64,000 bases of DNA from assembly GCA_047967505.1 (NCBI GenBank), contig CM106540.1; one strand, 5' to 3'. The notes beneath the pieces are model-generated. The model was not told the origin of the DNA, did not search any database, and worked only from the letters and a program-made list of their open reading frames with translations. A program made the translations under genes and the position numbers. This document shows positions 31,501-43,500 of this stretch, one piece after another (position 1 is the first letter of the stretch; each line of letters begins with the position of its first letter). This stretch comes from Dipteris shenzhenensis (lineage: Eukaryota; Polypodiophyta; Polypodiopsida; Gleicheniales).

Positions 31501-34500
31501 GGGAAGCTATGACGCAAGGGCTTTCCCCGAGGTCAAGACTTTACCTCGACCTCGACCAAAGCCTCATACTCCTCAGTCGCAGCCCTCCCGTCGCCCCCCC
31601 CTTGAAAACCCATGAGACAGCAAGGGGACACCTTGAGGACGACTCACCTCAGCAAATACCTATCTTTTGAAGACCCTGGGCCACCCAAGCTCTAATTGCA
31701 AGTGCATAGACACAATGTGAGAAGACTGCATCATGGAAGGCATGGAATACATGGGAAAATAGAAGGAAAAACAGAGAGAAAACATTACTAACGGCAAACA
31801 AGCAGAGACTTGCAGAATCACAATGCCTACTCGAGGGGGTGTGGAAGACACTTGGGGTAAACAAGCCTGCCATAAATGCCTACATAGGAGGGCCACCCAA
31901 AGGTATCTTGGAAGTCATTTCTCACTTTCATAAAATCCGTCTTGTGCTAGTTGAGAAGGTTGATGGTTTGGAAGCCACCAATGTGGCTTTGCTCAATGAA
32001 AAAGCACATGTTGATAAAGCATTGGCTGAGGTCAAGAAGCAGGGTGCATGGATGCAAGAGGGATGGCGGAAAGAGAAGAACAAGGTGGAGTGTGGGAAAG
32101 AAAGAGTAGCATGGGAATTAGAGAGGACCAGCCTTAAAAACCAAATGAAAGATATGGGAACTGAATTGCAGCAGTTGAGAGATGCACAAGGAGTTCCGGA
32201 AGGGACATGTAAGGCAATGGAAGAGCTCAAATCTGAGAGTGAAAAACTCAGGAAAGACTTACTAAAGGGGAAGCTGCAATTCTTGATGGAAAGATGTGGT
32301 TAAAAAGGTTCAGCAGCCCCCAAGAAGGAGTTCGTCGCAGATGCTTTGGAGGAGGACAAAAGAAGGAACAGCAAGGCCTTAAATGTGTTGGTTCAAGGCC
32401 TCGAAGTGGGAGACACTCCAATGGTAGATGCAAAGACTTTGCTCACCAAAGTGGGGGTTAACCTCACGTGCGAGTCAGCTCGGAGAGTCGGCAAGGTTGA
32501 GACTTTATGGTGAAACTCTGGACAGGTCCACTCTCATGAGCATGATGACAACTCTGAAAGGCAGTAAGACCTACAGCAGGAGCACCGGAGGGAGGGTATG
32601 GTGCATGTGATGGCAGCAAGAGGAAGGGAAATGGGCTGCCTACAGGGATGGCAGCGTGATCATTCGAGAGAGAGACACATGAGAGCCCAGAGGGAGGACT
32701 ATCTACAGTGACAGGTATACATGGGAATCAGCTCACAGGATGGAGATGACGAGAGACAATGGGGTACGAGGCTGTCCTTTTCAGATCCCACTTGTGAGTA
32801 CTCATATCGGTGATACAGAGAGAGGAACATGCACGCCATATGTGGATACCAGTCTAGCTGCCAGAGGCATGATCGATCTTTATAGCAGTGTGCTACTTCC
32901 CACTAGATACATCATCATACACACATGTGGTCACCACAGAAGGACATAGTTCATACGAGACGATACATGATGACATCACAGAGTTCTCTCAACAGGGAGA
33001 CACCCTCCTTCTTGATGACTTCAATGCACACACAGGAGACAGACAAGTGGGCGTGCTTGACTTTGGATCCAATCCCCTCATCGTACCAATACACAAAGCA
33101 GGGGATCCTATGGACACTAGGAACTACCGCACTCTTATGATTGGCCACACTCCGGCCAAGATCTATGGATCGGTACTAGAGAGAGAAAGAAAGAAAAAAA
33201 GAATTTTATTGAGTCTTCGGAAGACCGATGGGTCTATGAGATTGAAAGAAAACTTGATACAAATCACAGTAAGGGTGGAGCTACTGAAACGAGCATCATC
33301 ACCCGTGCTGAATCTTAAGTCTGATCATACATAATCAAATACATCTGGGTATGACAATGAAAAGAAAAAAGACTGGAGCGGAGCAGAATCCTCCGTATGT
33401 CATGTCGCCCTAGCTGGTGCATAGCCGATGAAGGACGCTGGTGTCCGTCAAGAGGTCTCGTGCGTCTCGATCTCTTGAAGGAGGCTCGACGTAAGACTAG
33501 AGCTACCGTGACTCCTGTGAGGTGTATCCCGGATCTAAACACTGACGGGAGGTCCCTCAGAGTGATTTGTGTCCCCTCGATGTCTCGTGTGTCGTGTTGC
33601 GGTCGTCGGGTTTGGGTCTCTGTCACGTCTGCGGCTAGACACTAGACGATCAATGTCACTCAATGGGAAGAACTCTGTGATCTTGCTGTGAGAGGTGTCT
33701 GATGGTGTGGCCAAGCCGCGTCGCCTGAGTAAGTACTCTTTGTGTTGGACCCCCTCGTAAATGAAAGCCGCGAGACATCTCTGATCTGGGTAGGCGAGGA
33801 ATTTTGAAAGGACCTCGGAGCTGTCTCTGAAGAGACAGTGGTAGCGACGTCGGATCTCGTAGTACACTAGGCACCTAAAAATAAAATGCTCCTCCGACTC
33901 AACCTCTTGACAGTCGCACAATATGCATATGCGATGCTCCCTAGGGATCCCCTCTGCTTTGCTGCTCTCTATGCGGAGGCGATGTGATGATACCCGAAAC
34001 TGTCCGATGGAGATCCGTAGTGAGTGACGCATATGAAGCTCAGCGTATTCCGGTGGTGTGATGAATCCCTCCTCCGAAACACGAAGACAGTAATCTCTGT
34101 AAAAACTTAGCTTCACTGGGAGCTCCCTCGGCTCCAACCAGGTCCTGAAGGTGTGTAGCTGCAGGAGATCCTCTCGAATGAGCTGGTTGGTGTGTGGTCT
34201 GATCGGGATGGTGGGTGGGAGTACCGGAGGGGCATCTAAATTGTCTTGAAAAGGAGGTATTCTATCGATGTGAAACCCTAGTCTCACAAACCATTTGTGA
34301 GTCTGTGGATACCAGCATCGCTCGTCTCCCTCTGTTGCCAACCTTATGGAGGAATCGAGAGCCAACCATGGCAACCTTTGTCTCCCTGATGTGCAGTCCC
34401 CATATGATCTAACCCGGTATAGATACGTGATGATCTGAAAGGTTGCATCTAGCTGGAGTGGAGAAGCACCAAACTTGGCCTTTCCCCTGGATTATCCGTG

Positions 34501-37500
34501 AGAGCATGAGGATCTGCAGGCGCTCCACCTGTGTCCACTCTATCTCTGACATGTCAGGTCCCCAACAAGGGTTGCCATACATACCGGCTGGTCAGACCAA
34601 GGAGTCGAAGAGAAGAGCCTTGGTCCGAGGGTCCTGAAAGTGGGAGTGGAAGCACTGTCTCTCTAGCCGAGCCAGTGAGACATATCTCCTACTTAGTCTG
34701 GCTTGCATCGCTGGTCTCATTGTGAAGATCAGGTTGGAGAAGATGACGCCCAAGTAAGTGCATGAGGATACGATCTCAATTGGTGACCATTGAAAGTAAA
34801 AGTAAACTGCTTCCGTTGCATGTTTGCTCTAGAGGTGTTAAAGATCATGACCTTGGTCTTGCCAAGGTTGACCTCCAAATCATGGGATAAACAAAAAGCC
34901 TGTAGTGCATCTAGGTGTTGCTGGAGCCCCTCGGGTGTGGACGATAAGAGTGCCAGATCATCTGCATAAAGAAGAATCTTGATGATGATCTCGGCAAGTG
35001 AGCAACTGGTCCCTTCGGAAGCCCCCATGAAAGTCTCAAGCTCATCGATGTAGAGGCCAAACAGGTTGGTGATCCTGTTTGATCCCTATGGTACTCAAGA
35101 TCTCAATTGTCCAACCTGTGCCTGTCCGAACTCGGCCTGAGACTCTCTCATAAAGTGGCATGACTGCCCAAATGATCTCCTGATCAAATCCCAGTGTCTG
35201 TAGGCGTGTGATGAGACGAGCTCGAGGTAGTGTGTCTGGAAATCCACAAAGTAGGAAAATACCCTCTCCTTCTGTGATCTGGCCTCCTCAATGACACTCC
35301 TGAGTGTGAGTATGTGATCCAAAGTCCCATGGTCTCGCCTTAAACCGGCCTAACCCTCTGCTCTGAGCCCTCTCATCTCTGCGAACAGGTTGACCGACGC
35401 ATCCAATACTGCTGCATATATCTTGGGCATCACATGTCCAATCATGATAGTCCTATAGTTACTCGGGTCCATGGGATTTCCTGCCTTGTGGATGTGGGTG
35501 ATGGTGTTGAGTGTCCAAGTGCGGGGGAAGCCAAGGCAAATAGCGTGTCGATCCGATATGCGATAAACTTAGTGCATAGCCCCTCGTGATCCTTAGCTCG
35601 GCCATTGTGTAGTTTCAATGTCGTGTCCTTGCCCTCCCCTTTGGTGAACAACGTGCAAGTGGTGGGGCGAGGTGTGTGTATGAGATCTGGAGGGACATCA
35701 TAAAGATGGCGTGCATACGTGTGCCAAACTCTCGTGTCGATGAGGGGTGATGGAGACCTACGCTCAAGGAATCTTCGCAAAAAATCCTTAGAGTTGTTGT
35801 ACAAGATGTTTAGCAACTCCTCATTTCGATGAAGAAATGCTTGCTTCTTCCGACGTACGAGACGTCGGTACTTGCATATCGTGTTTAGTGTGTTCGGGAG
35901 GTGACATCTGGTTTCAAGTTGGAGTTGTCGGCGATAAGCCTTGCACTCCGCATCGTACCAGTTGTTGCAGGGTACATAATTTTAGAGGTGGTGGTCTAGT
36001 GGACCGTGTGGTGTGGGGAAAGATTTGGAGGACAGCCTCGTGGAGTGTGCGACTAATCAGGGCAACACGGTCCTCTATGAGTGGTATGTGATCGATGTAG
36101 GTTAGGAGTCTGTTTAGGCGTCCAGAGTAGGCAAGGGAGAGGTTGTGATCAAAGTGTATGTCGTGGTAGGTGTCGTGCTTCCTATGTGGTGTGTGTGGTG
36201 TAGCTAAGCGTGGGGTGGTGATAGTGAAGAATAGGTATGTGTGATTAGCTCCTGGAAGGAGTGGTGCTACGATGAAGTCAGTGATACATGAGGTGAAGGT
36301 AGGGGATCCCATGATGTAATCTACTACACTAGTGCCCCCCCCGTGTGGGAAGCAAGTAAAACCACCTGAGGAGGGTCATATGTCAAGCCCGTTGTAGATG
36401 ATGAGATCATGCATCCTGCCCAGATCAAGGAGCTCATGTCCATTTGGTGTAACAGGGCCGTGTTGGTTCTATGAGATTGTGGTCATACCTGCTCCGTCTA
36501 GGTCCATGTCTGGTAGCATGATAGAGTCATCTCGAAAGTCCAGGAGTGGTGCCTGGCGCGTGCTCGTCTTGGTGTTGAAGTCCCCAACAAGGAGAACTTC
36601 CCCGCGGGCTGAAAGGTCTGGGATATCCTGATGTAAGGGTGCATATGGCGATGTCTCACCCTCCTCTCATGCGACTCTGACGAAGTGGGATGTGTTTGGC
36701 AGGATGTACCATATTGCTATGAAAAGGTCACGAGTGGCTATGCGTCGGATCCAAATCCACATGAATCGGGAGTGTGCGTCCTTCCTCTCAATGGAGATGT
36801 CTCTAGTGAGGGAAGACCTGTACAATACTGCGACCCCGCCTGATCCTCGAACTCCTTCTGTATCCCTTGTCTCATCCTTGAAGGCTGACTTCCATGTGTA
36901 GCCATTGACTATTGGTAGTGGACGCTCTGGGCTCTGGTGTGTCTTTGTGTAAAAGACTATCTCTCGTCCTGTGTAAGATTCCGAGAAGTTCCCTGGGTCT
37001 GACCATAAGGTACCATTACAGTTCCAAATGGTGCAAGCTAGGGTCTTGGAAACTTGAGTCTCATAGGCCCCGTTCCCCTAGGGGGTACGGGTGGGAGCCC
37101 GGCGGGTGTCGGTCAACAACCTACCATCTCGGACCACGGCCCATTTCCCCTCCTTGCGGGCAACATCCCGCTGCTGGAGAAGAACTCGTCGCTCCTCAAT
37201 CTGTAGTGGTGTCAAATCCTCATCCATGGACAAGGTGGGATGCTCTCGTAGAGCGGCTTGACGTCGGAGTGTCGCTAGTCGAGCATGTGAATCTCTGAAG
37301 CGAATGTCTAGGGGCTGCTCTCGGTTAGGGTCTCTCCCAACACGCCATGCTCCCTCTATGCCATGGTCGAGGACCCCCATGGTGGTGGTCACAAAGGTGA
37401 TCGCCTCCTCCATGGGCATCGTAGTGGTGCTAGTGCTATCTCGCGTGATCCCTCGTATCCGGATGTTGAGGGCCTTCGAAGCCCTCTGCTACTACTCTTG

Positions 37501-40500
37501 TATGGCGGCTGAAACAGTTGCCTTTGTGGGCTCCCGTTTCGCCACGTTCACCCACCTAGTCGTCTCTGCTATAGTTGACTGTATTGTGGTTATCTATGCC
37601 TCCATCTCTGCGACTGGGGTCCCTCCAGGCGCTGCGCTCAGGGTCTTGAGCTCCTCTCGAAGCTATGTGATATCGTGTCTGAGCCCGTGGATAAGGGTGC
37701 CCTGCTTGTGTATAATGTGGGCTTGCTCCTGGGTGTATCGGGCCTGCTTCTGAGTGTCCTGTGTTAGCTCTGCCTGACAGGTCCGGATGCCTTTGCCATT
37801 CATTATTGGGGGGGGGGCAGTAGCGGGCAAAGGAGGGGTTGCAGGAGGGCGGAGCTGCAGGCGCAGGGGGCAAAAACAGGAGCAGCTTGGGAGGGGCAGC
37901 GAGAGGGCCGGATTGGCAGGGCAGAGTGGAGAGGCTACGGTAGAGGCTAGCGGGAGAGGCTACGAGAGAGGCTAGTGGTAGGGAGCGGAGAGGCCAGCGG
38001 GCAGGGTGGAGAGGCCAGCGAGAGGGCGAGTGAAGAGGCTACGGGAGAGGCTAGCGGGAGAGGCTATGGGAGAGGCTAGTGGGAGGGAGCGGAGAGGCTA
38101 GCGGGTAGGGCGGAGGGGCAGAGCAAGAGGGCGGAGAGGCTAGCGGTAGGGAGTGGAGAGGCTAGCGGCCTAGCGAGAGGCGGAGGAGCAGGGCGGAGAG
38201 GCTAGCAGGGCAGGGCGGAAAGGGAGTTGCCACGGGCAGAGGAGCTACAGCGGGTGACGGGCAGCAAAGGCGGATGAGCAGGGGCGGAGCAGCAGTAGAG
38301 GCGGAGGAGCAGCAGTAGAGGCGGAGGAGCAGGAGCGGGCAGAGGGCGGAGCCGGGGCAGAGCAGAGGGAGCAGCTGCAGCGGGCAGGGGTGGAGCAGAG
38401 GGAGGAGCAGCCAAACGGGGGGGCTGCTGCTAGAGTGAGAAAAAGGTGAGAGAGATGAGCAATGACACACAGGCACATGCATGATTTCGGAGATAGCACT
38501 CCACCGTGGACCATATCTTCACCTTGAGAGATATCATTGAGGAGGTGAGGTCGAGATGCCAGAAAGTCTATGCTTGTTTTGTAGACTTTTGGAAGGCCTT
38601 CGACATAGTTCCACGATGCTGCTTGATCAGGAGGCTATAGGAGATGGAGATTCCAAAGATTATGATTTTGACAGTGATGAACCTATACAAGTCTGTCAGA
38701 GGGAGAGTTTGCGCCTGAGGTTGTCTATCGGATTGGATTGAGAGCACGATCAGGGTGAAGCAAGGATGTCCCCTCTCTTGGGTGCCTACATTGATGAGAT
38801 CACATCTTTCATAGGCTGCCTCGGAGGTGAGGGATCACTGTTAGCTAACCTGATGATACAGATACTACTCTATGCAGATGACATAGTCCTCATATCATCT
38901 TCAACAGAGGGGTTGAAGAGACACTTGGAGGCCCTAGAGGTGTTCTACCGAGAGAGAGACCTGCGAGAGAGAGACCTGATAGTCAACCTTGGGAAAACCA
39001 AGGTTATGATCTTCAATACCTCACATGTAGTGCTACACCGACATAGTTTCATCTACGGAGGTGAGCCAGTGGAGATCGTGCAGTCTCACACATACTGGGG
39101 GCAGTATTCACAGGGCCAATTTCATGATGACCCATGCAACTAGAGCACGACTCACATGAGGTCGACGGGCCTTGTCTTGCCTAGTGAGGTAGTGCTTCTA
39201 GGCACACTTCCAGGACCCGCAGACAAAGAGTTGGCTCCTCGACACCCTAGTGAGATTGACTACTATGTACATTGCACCTTTTCGGGTCTTAATTCGAACT
39301 TGAGTCTTCTATAGCCTCATCTCTCAACACCTTGAAAGAGTTCTTAGATTCAACTGCCTTCCCTTTTTCATTACTTGCCCCCTTCTTTGCCAAAGGAGGT
39401 GTTTGCTTTGGTTCCTCAGGAGCGAGTCGTGACTTTCTCTACCTTTTTTGGTGGTTCTAAAATTTCTTCTTCCGTTCTCCTATGACCCGCTCTTAAAGGG
39501 ACAGTCTCTAATGAATTGCCCCCCTAAGCCACAGAGAAAACAAGAGTTTGGAATGTTTTTATAGAAAACTTTATGTACCGACACCCATCTCCATCAACCA
39601 CTCTTATGGCTGACGGGGGATCGGTTGCTAGGTCCATAAGGGCACATGCTTGCGGATTCCCTCATGGGTTAATGAACTCCAAACCCAAAAATTGACCCAA
39701 GGGGAGCATAGAGCGTATCTATATGTAGAAATAGAGACAGTGGCAGGTCCGGGAATTCCAAGTGCGGTGGCATATCTAGGTTGAAAGATAGATCCTACAC
39801 TTGGATGGATAACGGTTGGTTTCCGATTGTCTAGGCACCGTTCTAGACAATTGAACTAGCCATTTCTGGCTTTTCAAATAGGAAGACCATGAAGCCATTC
39901 TTAAGGAAGTGAATACTTGTGACGCTTTGACCTTTTTGGGTCCATGCATTGCGAACCCAGAAAGATTGCAGGTGGTCTAGGGCCGTGAATGGAACCTATG
40001 AAAAGCTTAACCATTTGGTAGTTTCATTTAAGACTCCATTGCGGACCTTGACACATGGGAGCTTACTTGGAAGAGGTTCTCAATGTGGTCGAACAACGTT
40101 TTGACGGTTTTGGCGTCTCCCAAGCCCTTTTTTGAAGATCTTCCTAGCATTGGTGCTGAGAACTTTCGACGGCATCTGTTTTGGAGGCGGCGGGGCTTTG
40201 AAAAAACTTATATGCCCTCCTTGAACGGCCCTGCTGTAAGAAGGCTTGCCCTACAACCAGCGCACGGCTTGGCTCCTTGGCTTGCCTTTTTCATTTTGTT
40301 GCATGTCGACAGAAACAGTTCTGCTTGTCCCTGTGACATTCTGGGGTGGCACCGGGCAAGAATGTTGGCTGCTTCCCGGACTTTGTTAGGCCCAAGTGGA
40401 AGGTCCCGCTTGTGCTCTGTTGCTAGCTTCAGGAGCGCCACCAATTTTTGCCAGGAAGCATCTAAGAGCCTTTGCCTCTTTGGATCCGGTCCCACCGGTG

Positions 40501-43500
40501 GTTTTCTTTAAGATGCAAGGTGAATCAAGGGAATGAGACGAAGTGTCCTGGTATGTCGTTATTTCATTGCATTTGTCGAGATGTTATTTCATTGCATTTG
40601 TCCATCTCGACGTCATTCTCCACTGGAGCCAAGGAGTTCCCATGCTTGAGTGGGACTTCAGATGCTGTCACTAGATTCACTGGTGACACGCCACTATCAG
40701 TCTTGTCTTGACCTCTGGAGTTGAGGAAATAGCAGAAGCTTTGGCGAAGGTGGTGGCGGCTGTCCTATCTCCACCATGGCTAGAGGAGACCATCTCCAAG
40801 TGTCACACCTCTCACAAGTAGTTTGGCTGGACACGACTCCAGAAATTTTTTTCACCTGTTTTGTTGACTGCTGCTTCTGAAAGGCAGACTGAGAGTGTTG
40901 CTGTACTTGCTGCTTTAAACACTAATGATTCTCCTTTACATCATCTAGATTTACGTGTCGTTGAGGTTGATTTTCTTCTGGCCTGTATAGCAGCCCTTGT
41001 AGAGCCCCTGACGTGCCTTTACTTGGCTGAAGTACAGGTAGATGTCCATGGGCCTGTAGCCTGCCCACGACAGAAGGGCACCTTGATGATGGGGAGGAGC
41101 TATGTCAGAAGAGAGGCAGGCATGGCAGCCTCAAGTTTACGCAGTGCAAGAGGACAAGGCTTGGTTGGAAACAGAGTAGCTTAGTTGAGAGCTCTTGGAC
41201 ATGCCTATGCGTTGGCTTTACCTTGTCAGCCCAGTTGATAATTGTGTGTGCCTTCTGCCAACGTTTCTCTCTCCCAATTCTCTTCAAATCCATTGCTTTC
41301 TTATCCATTCCCTTCAATCCCTAGGTGAGCAAATTTTATGACTTTGGGAGGTGCACTTTCCTTTTTGTTCTGATTCCCGTTTTGTGGTCAGTTATCGGAC
41401 ATTGCACATTCATTTGTTGCAAAATGTCCCAGGCTTCCTCGCTTGAGTCCCAATGCAAGACACACAACAGAGGCACAGACACAAGCAAGAGCAAGTTGGC
41501 AAAGATCAATTCTCGGGGAACGAGTATTTAGGCCTGTAGATCGAGAGTGACGAGATATTGAAATTATTTTAATGTGCCAAAAGTCAGAAAAAATGACACT
41601 ATCTTTCCCCTTTGATCTTTTATGGAGTATGAGATTTGATTCAACTGGCCTGAGATGCACCTTTTTCCTCTTTTTTGGTGGGGTTGGAAAATTGCAGGTG
41701 TTGTGCCATGTTCTTTATTGTTGGTAGGACTTGTCTTTATACCGGAGTCTCCAAGGTGGTTGGTATGTGATCTATTATCCTTCTGCATTTCAATACATTT
41801 AGTTAAAGTAAATCATAGCAAGATAAACTGTATTTATGACATGTTGTATCTAATGGATGCTTACGTGTGGGTGGGAGAGTCGATATATTTGTGCGTGCAT
41901 GAGAGTGTATGTTTATTTAAGCACTTGCTATGGGTGCTGATGCTGCGGGGATGCCATTGTCACTAGTTGGACATTTAGTGGCTTATCAGGAGGTCAAAAC
42001 TTAACTGTTCTTTTGGCTTAGGATGAGTTTGGGCATACTTCTGGATGCACATAGGCATGGTATCTGACGTGGGACTAAGAGAAAAAGGCAAAATTTCGTT
42101 ATATATTTCTTAGTCATTGGGAAGTTGCATTTACAGGCAAAGATAGGCCGTGATGAAGATTTTGAGGCTTCTTTGCAAGCTCTTCGTGGGAAAAATAGTG
42201 ACATTACTCTAGAGGTGGAGGAGATACAGGTAAACTTGTTCTTCAACTTGAAAATTAAGAACTTCTTGAAACTTAAGTAATGACACTCTCAAGGTCACTT
42301 ATAGGGTTGACACACTTCTATTAAATTGATTCTTGCTTCTGGGATTCATGTGCTAAAATTATTGATAGCACCAAGTTTTGTCTGAATTGGTTTCCAACTT
42401 CTTTCCAGTCTATATCGAGAAACATTTATTGCTGTCTTGTGCTGATGTCTGGCAGGATGCCGCAGCAGAGTCAAGGACAGAGGCACGTGTCAAGTTCACT
42501 GAGTTGTTTCATGCAAAATACTTAAAACCTCTGATTGTAAGTTTGTGTTTAATGTTCTTATTGTCTGCTAGATTGATTTGATGGAGGTTGGTTCCCACAA
42601 TGACCATCTGTTTCTTCATATTTGCAGGTTGGTGTGGGTCTTCTGTGTTTACAGCAATTTGTGGGAATAAATGCAATTCTGTTCTATGCAAGTTCAATCT
42701 TCGACTCTGCTGGTAAATACATGAAGTTCTGCATTTTCTATTTGGGAGGCAACAGCATTTGGAGGGCAAATATGTCGTTTTACTCGATGCTTTTTCCTTT
42801 GGTCAAATGTGCCAATCCTCCAGGAGTTGCACCTGAACCTTTCCAGGCTGCACATAGGTTGTCATAAAAGGTTCATCCTTCTCTGGTTGGCAACTGCACG
42901 AGTAAGCTGGCTCTCTAGTCATGGTACACTGGCAAGGGTCTCATTGTGCTTACTTTAGTGTGTCCAGCCAGGGTCAGATTTTGAATTCTGCCCAATGGTA
43001 TCAATGCTACAGGCATACAATTACAATGTAGACTGGGACATAATTCCTTCTTGGGATTACAAATTTTGATTTTAACATGATTGAAACTGCACTATGTTGT
43101 GTTTTTAGAGGATGAGTTTGGGAATGTTCCTGGATTCATCTAGGTATATATTTGATTTTAACATACCAAGCCTTCACACCGTACTTTCATGATGCAGGTG
43201 TTCCAGCTGGGAGCTGGGCATCTCTTGTACTTGGTATTCTTCAGGTCTATTTTTTGCATCTGTAAGCTTTGTATCTACATTTGCGGAATATTTAGTGGCT
43301 AGCTGAGGGATGTACCATTGTAAATACTTGTGCCAGCAAATAAAGTGCTGAGCTGTAACTTTTGGGGTTTACATATGTAGCAATATACAGTCGGCTTTGT
43401 GTATTTTCGCGAGTCTTAGGCAAGTTGTAAATACATATTCATGGTATAGACAAGGATCGTGTTTTTTAGAGCATTTTATTATCTTGAGTGCTAAGAAATA

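Larger units (their letters stand above)
33187..38447 (-). mobile_element. LINE B: near full-length non-LTR element inserted in LINE A
   Basis: Minus-strand element of 5.26 kb. In element order: GC-rich tandem-repeat 5' region (about 37,900-38,430), ORF1 (about 37,078-37,795), endonuclease (about 35,900-36,905), RT (about 34,720-35,816) and C-terminal zinc-binding region (33,535-34,374). It is flanked on both sides by gagagaga (33,179-33,186 and 38,448-38,455), and removing it restores the LINE A frame. Several stops and frameshifts make it inactive, but far fewer than in most neighbours. Its base composition is clearly more GC-rich than the surrounding DNA. Confidence 0.82.
30470..41697 (+). 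other. Intron 7 of the transporter gene, expanded by retroelements
   Basis: An 11,228-bp phase-1 intron between the exons ending in WRALAIA and beginning [10 protein letters not shown]. It has a gtgagc donor and a ttgcag acceptor. The split codon is GGT (Gly207). It contains LINE A in two parts, LINE B inserted in LINE A, and a minus-strand DUF4283 gag-like remnant. About 0.6 kb at the start and 1.2 kb at the end carry no recognisable element. The transcript must splice across all of this. Confidence 0.9.

Noticed and set aside
32740-33334. Possible host exons in intron 7
   Set aside because: The motifs [14 protein letters not shown] and HKAGDPMD show LINE endonuclease and RT.
38162-38514. 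Minus-strand frames of 70-106 codons, Ser/Leu/Pro/Ala-rich
   Set aside because: They lie in the GC-rich tandem repeat at the 5' end of LINE B. Composition follows the repeat, with no domain.
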